Part shown: piece by piece, positions 20,715 through 29,246 of the stretch
Position numbering within the stretch: the first letter of the stretch is position 1
Layout: each line of letters begins with the position of its first letter
Source of the DNA: an uncultured Colwellia sp.
GTDB taxonomy: Bacteria > Pseudomonadota > Gammaproteobacteria > Enterobacterales > Alteromonadaceae
NCBI GenBank assembly: GCA_913061475.1
Contig: CAJXUN010000003.1
Coordinates: 94,641-158,640 of the forward strand
Direction: 5' to 3'
Length of the DNA: 64,000 nucleotides
Translations under genes and position numbers: made by a program
Notes under the pieces: generated by a model
The model's input: only the letters and a program-made list of their open reading frames with translations
Told to the model about the DNA's origin: nothing
The model's database searches: none

Positions 20715-22097
20715 TTAGAGGTTTTGCTCTGTAAATTGAGCCAACGAACTTCTTTCTACTTCATCAAAGATTAAAACGCTGCCCTTTTCATAGTTCCTGT
20801 AGATATTTACCGCAGCACTAGCTCCGCTGCTTGCGGGGGTAATAAATCGATCATCAATTTGCGCTAAGTTTCCGAGCACAATGGTTCTACAATTCTTGCC
20901 ACCTCGACTAAGCATTCCTTTCATCTGAGCACGAGTCATATTCTGCGCTTCATCAATGATCAATACCGCATCATCTATCGAGCGTCCTCGAAAGTAAGCC
21001 ATGGAAGTAAACTCAATATTCGCTTTTTCAATAATGTGCTCTATAGTTGCATGAATATTGGTCTCATGATTATCGTCAGAGTGCATCGAAATTAAAGCAT
21101 CTGTAACTCCTGCTAATAATGGCATGGACTTATCTTTAAGATCCCCCGGCAAATACCCCGGATCATCATCCATAAAGTCACGGGAACGCACCACCACTAT
21201 CTTTTTGTACTGTTTTAACTCTAAAACTTGGTGCAGCCCTGCCGCAACCGCCAAGAAAGTTTTTCCTGACCCCGCTGGGCCAAGGATTATATTTAAGTCG
21301 TAATCGGGGCTTGTGAGCTGCTCTAAAGCAATTGCTTGCCTGTGGTTTTTAGGTAGTATTCCCCAAATTTTTTCATGCTTTCTAGAAAGGAGTTCAGTGA
21401 AAACATGTTCATCGGTTACTTCAGTGATCTTCCCAATATGTTCGGCTTCATCAAACCAGTACATCCGTGGTTGCGCTTCTTCATTGAAAGTTTCACGGCT
21501 AAAGCGATAGGTTTTACCTGACATCGCAAATCCATCTTGCTCATCACATCTATCAAACAAATCGCCATCAAATTTTTGCACTCCAGTGTATAACAAGTCC
21601 ATATCTGAAATTTGATTGTCAACAAGTACGTCTTCTGCATCAACACCTATTGTTCTTGCTTTTAGTCGCATATTTATATCTCGACTAACAATAGTGACAT
21701 CCTTATCTAACTCTTTCTGTAAATGAAGGGCATAATTAATTATTCGATTATCTGCATCGCTACCGATACCATGCTTTAGCTCTTTCGCCATATCAAGCTG
21801 GGTATCAATACCAATGTATAATTTCCCACGCTTTGCTGTTTCTGTGGAAGGCAGCTCTATACCAGCTTCCATCTGTTCTGCACTATGTCCATTAATAATA
21901 TCTTCAAGCATCCTGATCACTACGCGAGCATCTGCACTTACAGACTTGTTTGTGCGTTCTTTCAAATTATCTAATTCTTCAAGTACCGTTAGGCAAATAT
22001 AAATATCCTCCTTATAGGCCAAGAGGGACTTGGGATCATGCACTAGCGCTGATGTGTCTAAAACTCGTGGGTTTCTGTTTTCTTTACTATTCTTCAT
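20715..22097 (-). CDS. PIN-domain PhoH-like ATPase/ribonuclease, island copy (intact)
   Basis: The 460-residue protein has an N-terminal PIN nuclease domain (VLDTSALVHDPKSLL; the acidic residues of EELDNLK and SRDINMRLKA) and a C-terminal PhoH P-loop ATPase with Walker A GPAGSGKT (about residue 275), Walker B VLIIDEAQN and the GNLAQIDDRFITP motif. Family members are thought to be RNA helicase/nucleases. All motifs are present, so it should be active. It is clearly the same family as, but much diverged from, the host gene interrupted at 29307. It sits directly beside the recombinase module in the same orientation, separated by about 470 bp. A role in replacing the broken host gene is inference. 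Confidence 0.88.
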   Translation of the reverse strand: MKNSKENRNPRVLDTSALVHDPKSLLAYKEDIYICLTVLEELDNLKERTNKSVSADARVVIRMLEDIINGHSAEQMEAGIELPSTETAKRGKLYIGIDTQLDMAKELKHGIGSDADNRIINYALHLQKELDKDVTIVSRDINMRLKARTIGVDAEDVLVDNQISDMDLLYTGVQKFDGDLFDRCDEQDGFAMSGKTYRFSRETFNEEAQPRMYWFDEAEHIGKITEVTDEHVFTELLSRKHEKIWGILPKNHRQAIALEQLTSPDYDLNIILGPAGSGKTFLAVAAGLHQVLELKQYKKIVVVRSRDFMDDDPGYLPGDLKDKSMPLLAGVTDALISMHSDDNHETNIHATIEHIIEKANIEFTSMAYFRGRSIDDAVLIIDEAQNMTRAQMKGMLSRGGKNCRTIVLGNLAQIDDRFITPASSGASAAVNIYRNYEKGSVLIFDEVERSSLAQFTEQNL

Positions 22098-22565
22098 ATA
22101 AAATTCTCACAATTATTTTTGTAATTTTCTGCGCTAAATAAAGTTTTATTTTCAGATGCGAAATTACTTATATTGAACAAGCAAATACTATTTGCTCTTA
22201 TTTTTTTGAAGTATTTAGAGGTAAATTTATCTGTTACTTCTAGAAGTAGAAGTAATAATATTGAAAAGGCATAGAACAGTGTATTTTTTACTATTTCACT
22301 ATTCTCCTATTTTACGAAAACGCATATAAATATTAGATCCTTCATTACTGCTTTAACGTTTATCATATTCCCTGATTCCCATTAAGCCATTTAATAATTA
22401 CCATCGGATGACAAATCATCAAAAAGTAAAATTTATCTAATACTCACCTATAACTTTAGCAAAAAAAAGGGCTGTCAACTACTTAATTTTGAGTAAAGTC
22501 AATGGTTAATTGAGATTATTTATATTTATGAAAGACTTATTAAATGGGCACTTTTAAAGCTATAA
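22098..22565. other. Intergenic region between recombinase module and island phoH
   Basis: This is a very AT-rich 468-bp stretch with no open frame of note. It contains a perfect hairpin, TTACTTCTA-GAAG-TAGAAGTAA, at 22234-22255, an A-run at 22461-22468, and the TGtCAACTACT repeat described separately. It should hold the promoter of the island phoH gene; no clear -35/-10 pair stands out. Confidence 0.5.
22473..22489 (+). repeat. Short repeat bracketing the recombinase module, left copy
   Basis: TGTCAACTACTTAATTT resembles the sequence at 29281-29298, with one substitution and one inserted base. The two copies, in the same orientation, lie just outside the two ends of the four-gene recombinase module. 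They could be recombinase-binding sites or chance in AT-rich DNA. Confidence 0.35.
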
Positions 22566-24008
22566 TTAACTATTCTCCGCTTTTCCATCTAATAGCTCAT
22601 AGATGTCATCAAGTATATGTCCAACATCATCCATTAACTCAGCACTACTAATGTGACCCGACAGAATTTTTTCTTTTAACTCCTTCACCTCATCTTTTGC
22701 AGAGCTAACACCATATATCACTTGTGCAGCATCCATAGTTTTATTAACACCAGATAACTCACTAAATGCTAAGTGAATATAAGGAGACAAAGATTTTTCA
22801 TGTTTATGCCCTGTCCAAGCCATGACTTTATCTTTGAAGGCTTTTTCAACAGCAAACTTGGCTTTAAACTCCCCTTCATCTTGTAAATTGAAAAGCTCAA
22901 TTAACATTTCAATCTTGTCTGTAATAAAGCTATGTCTAAATGCATGAGCCATTAAGTTTCCTGTAGCACCTATATCTTTTGCCCACTGATTAAAATAGGT
23001 TGTAATGGTATCAGGACCTAATGGCAATCCACTATTCTCCCCTATAAACACAAAACCATGATCTCCCATGGTACTCATACCTTTGTTTTTACGGGACTTA
23101 TTAACTTTTTTCAGTATTCTCGCTCGGTTCCGCTTAATATATTTAGCTATAGACTTCAACGTAGTTCTGTAGACAGGAACAAATCTTTCTTCTTTTTCCT
23201 GTTCAAGCGCATGTTCTTTTTGCTTAAGCGTGATTAGTCGTAATAAAGGTATTTTTTCATTGCTGGCTAACGCTTTTTCAATATCGGATACTCTAAGATT
23301 CGCAACTTCAGAACGCCTTCCACCAGTTGCCTTGTATGCTTTAACTAAACTCTTATTCCTTTCTACAAGGTTTCTATTTTCTCCAGCAGATATAAAAGCC
23401 ATTAGTTTTTCAACATCTCTTAAAGCGACTGGCAAACGTTTCTTATATTCATCTTTAGTGGGAATACATACGTGATTATAATAGGTAATTGTTTTTCCGT
23501 ATTCCTTGTATTCACACTCATCTACCGTCAATCGACAGCCAGATTCCCCTATAAACGACTTGTCACTTAGTCTTTTTCCTATATCCACTAAAAAAGCTAA
23601 TGTTTGACGGCCAATTTTTCCTACACGAGTATTACTTCTTACCTTCAGGTCTTTCTTTTTTCCTGTCTGGTGCTTTTCAGCCATTAATCCATTTATGAAA
23701 AGTTCAAAATAAGCATTATTTAATTCGCTAAAATGAATATCATTTTGATAACAAAAACGAATGATATGCGGTAATAAATCGGCATCGGCATTTGCTTTCG
23801 CTGTACCACCTTTCCCTTTTAATGACCAGTTTTTAGTAGTGATACCTTTCATAATATACAAATTAGCTTCAATACATGGCAGCCCACTAGGCCAATAAAG
23901 CATAGGCATGTTCGGTAAAGTACGATACCTATAATTATCTCTTAGTACATTGTGAAATAATGGTATTTCCACATTCTCTAAGTTTATTCTTAATTGATGC
24001 TTTTTCAT
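22566..24008 (-). CDS. Tyrosine recombinase/integrase, canonical, 480 aa
   Basis: The catalytic set is complete: box I Arg in ATGGRRSEVANLRVSDIE (about residue 230), a Lys-containing beta-hairpin (LITLKQKEH), box II HAFRHSFITDK, then WTGHKHEKSLSPYIHLAF with the His and the nucleophilic Tyr. The N-terminal half is a long helical DNA-binding region. Such enzymes cut and rejoin att sites. It is the last gene of the four-gene module and overlaps the coiled-coil gene by 4 bases. Its neighbours are recombinase-like too, so it probably acts with them rather than alone. The predicted enzyme is larger than phage integrases (about 350-400 aa). Confidence 0.9.
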   Translation of the reverse strand: MKKHQLRINLENVEIPLFHNVLRDNYRYRTLPNMPMLYWPSGLPCIEANLYIMKGITTKNWSLKGKGGTAKANADADLLPHIIRFCYQNDIHFSELNNAYFELFINGLMAEKHQTGKKKDLKVRSNTRVGKIGRQTLAFLVDIGKRLSDKSFIGESGCRLTVDECEYKEYGKTITYYNHVCIPTKDEYKKRLPVALRDVEKLMAFISAGENRNLVERNKSLVKAYKATGGRRSEVANLRVSDIEKALASNEKIPLLRLITLKQKEHALEQEKEERFVPVYRTTLKSIAKYIKRNRARILKKVNKSRKNKGMSTMGDHGFVFIGENSGLPLGPDTITTYFNQWAKDIGATGNLMAHAFRHSFITDKIEMLIELFNLQDEGEFKAKFAVEKAFKDKVMAWTGHKHEKSLSPYIHLAFSELSGVNKTMDAAQVIYGVSSAKDEVKELKEKILSGHISSAELMDDVGHILDDIYELLDGKAENS

Positions 24009-24556
24009 GATTTATCTAACTTGAAGCTTTTCATTAATAAGCTTTCAATTCGATTTCTTTCTGACTCAATAGCATTTAGAACTTTTTGTTCTTTCGCTGA
24101 TTCTGCCACACTTCCTAGAGCCTCAAGCGTGACTTCTATGGCTTTAGACAGCATTAGATTTGATGCACGAACATTTCGGAGTTGTTTTTCTAATTCATCC
24201 ACTTTTAAATTCAAGCCCTCTCGTGTATCTGCCCTGACTTCTCGCTTTTTGCGACTTAGCTCTCTTTCGTGTTCTTCAATTGCTTTTAAGGCGTTTTCTC
24301 TAAGCTCGTCTAATTCAGTGAAACCGCCTAATAAAGCTTGTTCGCAATGACTTTTAAAAGAGTTCAAAGACATTGATATAAATTCATCACCTCTACTAAA
24401 TTTGGCCCAGCTTGTTTGAGAACGAAGCGCATTGATTAACTCCCCATCTTTAACAAACTTCCCGACTTCTTCAGCTTTTTCAAATAACTTGAGAAAATCA
24501 TTTCTTCGTTGTATTGAAACCAACTTTTTTTCTTTGTTTTCAGAATGACTACTCAT
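24005..24556 (-). CDS. Coiled-coil protein of the recombinase module (TnpC-like position)
   Basis: The 183-residue protein is almost entirely helical and highly charged. Long heptad-like stretches run from about residue 75 to 180 (LRENALKAIEEHERELSRKKR; NLKVDELEKQLRNVRASNLML). It has no enzymatic motif. Small coiled-coil proteins accompany paired recombinases in Tn554-like elements (TnpC) and GInt-type modules, where they influence recombination; homology to TnpC cannot be shown here. It overlaps the upstream recombinase by 8 bases and the downstream one by 4, so it is tightly coupled to both. Confidence 0.75.
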   Translation of the reverse strand: MSSHSENKEKKLVSIQRRNDFLKLFEKAEEVGKFVKDGELINALRSQTSWAKFSRGDEFISMSLNSFKSHCEQALLGGFTELDELRENALKAIEEHERELSRKKREVRADTREGLNLKVDELEKQLRNVRASNLMLSKAIEVTLEALGSVAESAKEQKVLNAIESERNRIESLLMKSFKLDKS

Positions 24557-26831
24557 ATTTCAATACCAAATCCATAACTTCAGCCTTACTTCCATTAGCA
24601 TTAGTTACTACCGCATAATCTGCTTTTAAATCAATTACCCCATCTGCCAACATTTGCTCTATAGATAATAATAATGCTTCGTACCCACTGTATCTTTGAG
24701 GGACAACGTGCTTATGAGCTGGTGACAATGATATAATTTCATCTTCTACATCTTCACTTATCTCTTCATAAGTTCGATATTCCAAACTATTGATGCCGAA
24801 CCTATTTTTTAAAACAATTTCTAACTCACCAATCTTACTAATGTCATCATTTTTAATTCCATCGATTAGCCGCTCAGCTTGTACGCCTCGCAATTCTTCC
24901 CCTGTCATTTCTTCCTTGATATAGCGTTCCAAATGAGAAATATCTGTATGCGCCAAAAAGTACCTCAGTGTTTCACCAGCTTCATAGCCATAAGACCAGT
25001 AAAAAGTCATGGCAAAGAATCGTCTCAATTGATGTTGTCGAATATAAAGCCTTCTTGTAATACCATCTTCATCAACATAGGTTCTAGTTTCAAAGTAATC
25101 ACAAAAGGCATCTAGGTTATCAACAAAAGACTCTGAATTTCCTTCTTTAAAAGTCAACGTATGAGAGCTTAACGAGTTAAACAATCCCATATTATCAAGA
25201 TGTTCAACTAGCCCCAGCTTCTTTATTTTTGCATTAAATGTTTGCCATTTATAAATTAGTGAAGCCAAACTATTCAATATGGGTCTACTCAATTCTTCTC
25301 TAAGAATTTCACCACCATAAGCGACACCTGACTTTCTGTTATCAAAAATAAGATTAAACTCCTGATCATTTGAATCACTGGGATCTACATCTGATGGTGA
25401 AATTGCACTCAATGGGTCCAAATCTACTAGCTCACCCATTCTTCTTGCCATTGTCGCACCGATAACTATCTGCAATGAGCCTTGGAGGACGTTAAATAAA
25501 AAGAATAAATCTTTATTTTCTCTTCTTTTTTGATATCGATCCTTTTCTGTCGAAGCATAACCGATCACCTCAACTCCCAACTCAATGACTTCAGGGGTTA
25601 AGTATTTTTTATAGCCAAAGTTAATAAACTCTAATAACGAAGTCTCTTCTATTTCTTTGCTTCCCGCTTCAAGCATTTTGGTAATTGAATCAAAAAGAAT
25701 CTCTCGATTGTCATAGATAAATTCAAATGCATTTCTCATTTGGATTAAAACTTCACCAGCTCCAATTGTTAAGGTTCTACCTGCTCGCTTCGCAGGTTTT
25801 GCCATCAGTGCTTCTAAGTTTATTTCTCCAAACAAGCGGCTATTAATTTCAACAACTTCCAGTCCACTAAGCTCTGCAACATGAGCGATATCAGACAATA
25901 AAAAGAAATTCTGACGAATAGCCCTAAAATAAGCATGAGAGATCCCAAGCTCAGCTCTTTTATTTAAAGGGTGCTGTTTAAATTCACTGGTTTGATTATA
26001 TGCGGGGCTAGCTATGATCTGATATGCCTGAGGCATTGGTAGTTGAACCCTATGTCCATAAAGCGTGTTTGAGTAAAGCCTAGTACGCAAAAATGATGCG
26101 CTAATATTTCCATATCGATTACTTCCCTTTTTAAAATCAAAAGCCCCTTGCAACATCAAAAAAGCAATTTCTCGACTTTGTTTCTTATTACCTACTGTCG
26201 AGTCATCAAGCGTAAATTTCTTTGACAATTTATCAAAGTGTTCATCTAATTCTTGAGCACTATTCGAAGAAATATTCTGCTCAATATAACTAGCTAGTCG
26301 CTCTTCAGTGTCATAAACACCAACGGTTATTTTATCTTTATCAAATAGGTCAGCTAACATTGAATAAACATAGTCAGAGTTCCAGTTGGAAAAATGTTTT
26401 TCCAAATGAAATTTATCCGAGTTTAATAACAGGTAATCAATTAAATATAGGGTATTCCTAATTTTTTTAGATATTGTGGTAAGCGATAGTTTTTGAAACC
26501 CACAATGTAATGAGGACGATTGAATCAACAACCAACATTTAAATGTATTGAGTAGCTTATAGTGTGCTGGAGACAGTAACTTTTCTACCCCTCCTTCACT
26601 GTTAATAAACGCGACATCGAAATCTATCTTAACCGTAGCGCTATCTAACCTTATGTTCCACACATTATCTTTATGATTCGAAAGCAGCCATGCGGGAGCT
26701 AAGATGTCAGAATCATATCCTTCAACATACTTGTCAACCAACTCTTTACTTTGAGCAACGCTCTCCGATGGGGAAAGCCCTACGACCAAGCGGTGATATT
26801 CATTTTTGTTTTCAACATCAACTAATTTCAT
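24549..26831 (-). CDS. Large tyrosine recombinase, 760 aa
   Basis: The C-terminal third carries a recognisable catalytic domain: box I Arg in GATMARRMGELVDLDP (about residue 463), box II HQLRRFFAMTFYW (about residue 602) and FLAHTDISHLERYIKE with the His and the Tyr nucleophile. The N-terminal 400 residues are helical with no named domain. The length is close to the TnpB-type or large Gin-type recombinases rather than phage integrases. The gene begins 1 bp after the 777-aa gene ends and overlaps the coiled-coil gene by 8 bp. It probably forms part of a hetero-multimeric recombinase. Confidence 0.85.
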   Translation of the reverse strand: MKLVDVENKNEYHRLVVGLSPSESVAQSKELVDKYVEGYDSDILAPAWLLSNHKDNVWNIRLDSATVKIDFDVAFINSEGGVEKLLSPAHYKLLNTFKCWLLIQSSSLHCGFQKLSLTTISKKIRNTLYLIDYLLLNSDKFHLEKHFSNWNSDYVYSMLADLFDKDKITVGVYDTEERLASYIEQNISSNSAQELDEHFDKLSKKFTLDDSTVGNKKQSREIAFLMLQGAFDFKKGSNRYGNISASFLRTRLYSNTLYGHRVQLPMPQAYQIIASPAYNQTSEFKQHPLNKRAELGISHAYFRAIRQNFFLLSDIAHVAELSGLEVVEINSRLFGEINLEALMAKPAKRAGRTLTIGAGEVLIQMRNAFEFIYDNREILFDSITKMLEAGSKEIEETSLLEFINFGYKKYLTPEVIELGVEVIGYASTEKDRYQKRRENKDLFFLFNVLQGSLQIVIGATMARRMGELVDLDPLSAISPSDVDPSDSNDQEFNLIFDNRKSGVAYGGEILREELSRPILNSLASLIYKWQTFNAKIKKLGLVEHLDNMGLFNSLSSHTLTFKEGNSESFVDNLDAFCDYFETRTYVDEDGITRRLYIRQHQLRRFFAMTFYWSYGYEAGETLRYFLAHTDISHLERYIKEEMTGEELRGVQAERLIDGIKNDDISKIGELEIVLKNRFGINSLEYRTYEEISEDVEDEIISLSPAHKHVVPQRYSGYEALLLSIEQMLADGVIDLKADYAVVTNANGSKAEVMDLVLKYE

Positions 26832-26832
26832 A

Positions 26833-29166
26833 TCACCCTCTCACTCTAAAATTACTTATCGTCAACGGCTGCGCTTTGGCCTCTTGATACATGTCTAAAA
26901 TTTCTTCTTCAAACGACTCTGTTGTGACATCATCACTTGTCAACTGATGCTCTAATTGAGTGATTATCAAAGTTGATAGCTCTTCCCATGTATTGATAGT
27001 TTCAACCGCATAATCTAAACCTTCAATTTCTTCACTTGTTGCCTCAAAGAAAAAGAGTAGTATCCGCAGCAAAGGCGTAGATAAAACTACCGTCCCATCC
27101 TGTTTAGGTTTTGCCTCATTAATATTAAAGACATTTCCATCTCTAATATGCCCATGCATACTGTTTAGCCTATGATTTTCTAGAAACTCATCTAATGCCT
27201 CTGGTGATATATCAATTGCTTTATGCAGATACTTAGACTCCTTCATTGCTTCATATACAATTGCATTCTGAAAGATCCTTATCCAGCGATCTTTAAAATA
27301 CTTCAATATTGGTAAAGGTAAATAACGATTAACCAAATCAGCTCTTTCTTCTTTATGCCCTAGCGCTTCACACATTTTTTTAACTGAATTGGTTTTTAAG
27401 AATACTTCAACGCCTGAACTAGACCTCAGCCTGCTAATAGTCAACATACTTGCGACTTCTTGTGCTCTTTCTTTAGATACACGCGAAGACGGCAAAGATA
27501 AACTTCTCGTGAATACGGAACTGGATGTTATTTTCTTTAAATTTGTAATACCTTTGAGCTTAGCTGGCAGCTTTTCCAAAGAAGCTATCAATAACATATA
27601 CTGATAGTCATTATTGCCTTGGCGCTTCAAAAATTCCCTCGCCAATTTTGTATGTTCAACAATACGTTCAACAATAACTTTGGAAGTATCGTTTAACTTA
27701 ACTATCTGTTCTGCATTAACTGGACCTCTGCGTTTTTTAACACTTCGAATAACCCAGCCATCTTTCACTTTTACATAACCTAATGGTTTTCCACCATCAT
27801 CATAAAAGCGCCAGTTCAATAACCATGAGTCTGTTATCTTAGGATGCTCATGGACTAGAGAAAGTATTAATGGATATAGAACATGATATGTTGGAATACA
27901 TAATAATTTGTTGAGATATTCAGTTTGATCTCGAAAACCTAAAAACGTTGAATAACCTCCCTTTTTTCCGGGTTGTGCCCACAAAAAATGATTGAACGTT
28001 GCACATGCTATTGCTCGTTTTTGAGCGATTGAATCATAATCTATGACATCACCAAGTTCCTTCGGTGCAGCAAGAGCTGCATATTTTTCATATCGTTTTA
28101 GTCTTTTGTAATTAATCTCACTTGCTCTGTCAGATATGGTGATCACATGACCTATATCTCTTCGAATGTCCTTAACCACTTCTTTTATGGCTTGCTTATC
28201 AGTTCGTTCAAGTGGAATTTTCGTTAATAATTTATTGTTAAAAATGCCGGAACTACACCCTTCAGACTTTTCCATTGAATTATGAGAGCCTGACAATGTG
28301 ATAGCTTGTCTAAATCTGGGCACAGGAAGAGGAAAAATGGGTTCTTCAAAAATAGCATAGGTGATTAAACACTCTCGATAAATACTCATTTTTATCGACC
28401 AAGCTTTTACAAATGCGCTTCCATCCAATCCTTTCTCGATATGGCTTTTCAGCTCAATATTGAAGATGACGGAAAGATATTTGACCGCCAAACTAGACTG
28501 TAGATACTGCTTAAGGGTAGGAAAATCATCAGCTAATTTTATAAAGTATTTAAACAAGCCTTTAAAGTGCTTAATGTTTGTTTGAACCGTCTGTTCTTTA
28601 TTCTTCCGACAAAAACGTGAAAGTGCTGAAAAAAGTTGCTGAGCTACTTTGTCACCATAAGCTTCTCTAATAAAAGAAAATTCTACTGATATTTTGTTGC
28701 CTGTATTATCTTCTAGTAACCAGCCTGAAAAAAAGCCAAGCTTTTCTTCGTTAACGCCACTAAAGCTATCAAGTATTTTTTGAACATCGGTATGCACTTT
28801 TACCTTAGATAACACTGGAGCAGACAATGCTACATTTGCCTTTTCAGCAACATGAACAAACACTTGAACCATGTAAGTACTGTAATTGTATTTATGAATT
28901 AGAGAGCCATCTAATCTTTCATAAATAAAACCAATCACTGATGAAAGATAACGGTTGATTTCGCTGCTACTATTGAATGACTTTAAAGTTAAGTGCTGCT
29001 CAGTAGAATAAAGATATGCGTCAAGAATTTTTAGAACAAGAGAGTAGCTCTTTTGTACTTTGTCAGTGCAACTTAGTATATGCTCTTCAAATGTAGCTCG
29101 TTGCGGTTCGGATAATACTTTAAAAGGAAACTGCGATAATATTTTTGTATTGATTAAATTTGTCAT
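26833..29166 (-). CDS. Large recombinase-like protein with degenerate catalytic site, 777 aa
   Basis: This is the first gene of the module. The C-terminal region resembles a tyrosine recombinase in layout: a segment where box I would be (TYHVLYPLILSLVHEHPKIT), box II-like TISRLRSSSGVEVFL, and EALGHKEERADLVNRYLPL. I cannot find a convincing box I Arg, and the box II His is replaced by Ser, while the second His and a candidate Tyr remain. It may therefore be a structural or DNA-binding subunit rather than a catalyst. The N-terminal half is helical and unassigned. It starts 140 bp inside the island border, behind a TTGACA-containing palindrome. Confidence 0.75.
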   Translation of the reverse strand: MTNLINTKILSQFPFKVLSEPQRATFEEHILSCTDKVQKSYSLVLKILDAYLYSTEQHLTLKSFNSSSEINRYLSSVIGFIYERLDGSLIHKYNYSTYMVQVFVHVAEKANVALSAPVLSKVKVHTDVQKILDSFSGVNEEKLGFFSGWLLEDNTGNKISVEFSFIREAYGDKVAQQLFSALSRFCRKNKEQTVQTNIKHFKGLFKYFIKLADDFPTLKQYLQSSLAVKYLSVIFNIELKSHIEKGLDGSAFVKAWSIKMSIYRECLITYAIFEEPIFPLPVPRFRQAITLSGSHNSMEKSEGCSSGIFNNKLLTKIPLERTDKQAIKEVVKDIRRDIGHVITISDRASEINYKRLKRYEKYAALAAPKELGDVIDYDSIAQKRAIACATFNHFLWAQPGKKGGYSTFLGFRDQTEYLNKLLCIPTYHVLYPLILSLVHEHPKITDSWLLNWRFYDDGGKPLGYVKVKDGWVIRSVKKRRGPVNAEQIVKLNDTSKVIVERIVEHTKLAREFLKRQGNNDYQYMLLIASLEKLPAKLKGITNLKKITSSSVFTRSLSLPSSRVSKERAQEVASMLTISRLRSSSGVEVFLKTNSVKKMCEALGHKEERADLVNRYLPLPILKYFKDRWIRIFQNAIVYEAMKESKYLHKAIDISPEALDEFLENHRLNSMHGHIRDGNVFNINEAKPKQDGTVVLSTPLLRILLFFFEATSEEIEGLDYAVETINTWEELSTLIITQLEHQLTSDDVTTESFEEEILDMYQEAKAQPLTISNFRVRG

Positions 29167-29206
29167 TAGGATAAAACTTTACTTTTATCCAGACTACCAT
29201 TATTTT

Positions 29207-29220
29207 TTGACAGTTGTCAA
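29207..29220 (-). promoter_or_regulatory. Palindrome and probable -35 of the recombinase operon
   Basis: TTGACA-GT-TGTCAA is a near-perfect palindrome (6-bp arms) lying 41-54 bp ahead of the 777-aa gene. On the minus strand its TTGACA is followed, after 18 bp, by TAGTCT as a poor -10. A bound protein would cover the promoter, so it may be a self-regulatory or recombinase-binding site. Confidence 0.5.
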
Positions 29221-29246
29221 TAAAAATAAATTCATCAAATAACACT

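Noticed and set aside
20715..22097. The island phoH-like gene as the displaced 3' half of the host phoH
   Set aside because: It has its own complete PIN domain and start, and its sequence is strongly diverged from the interrupted gene, so it is a separate full gene.
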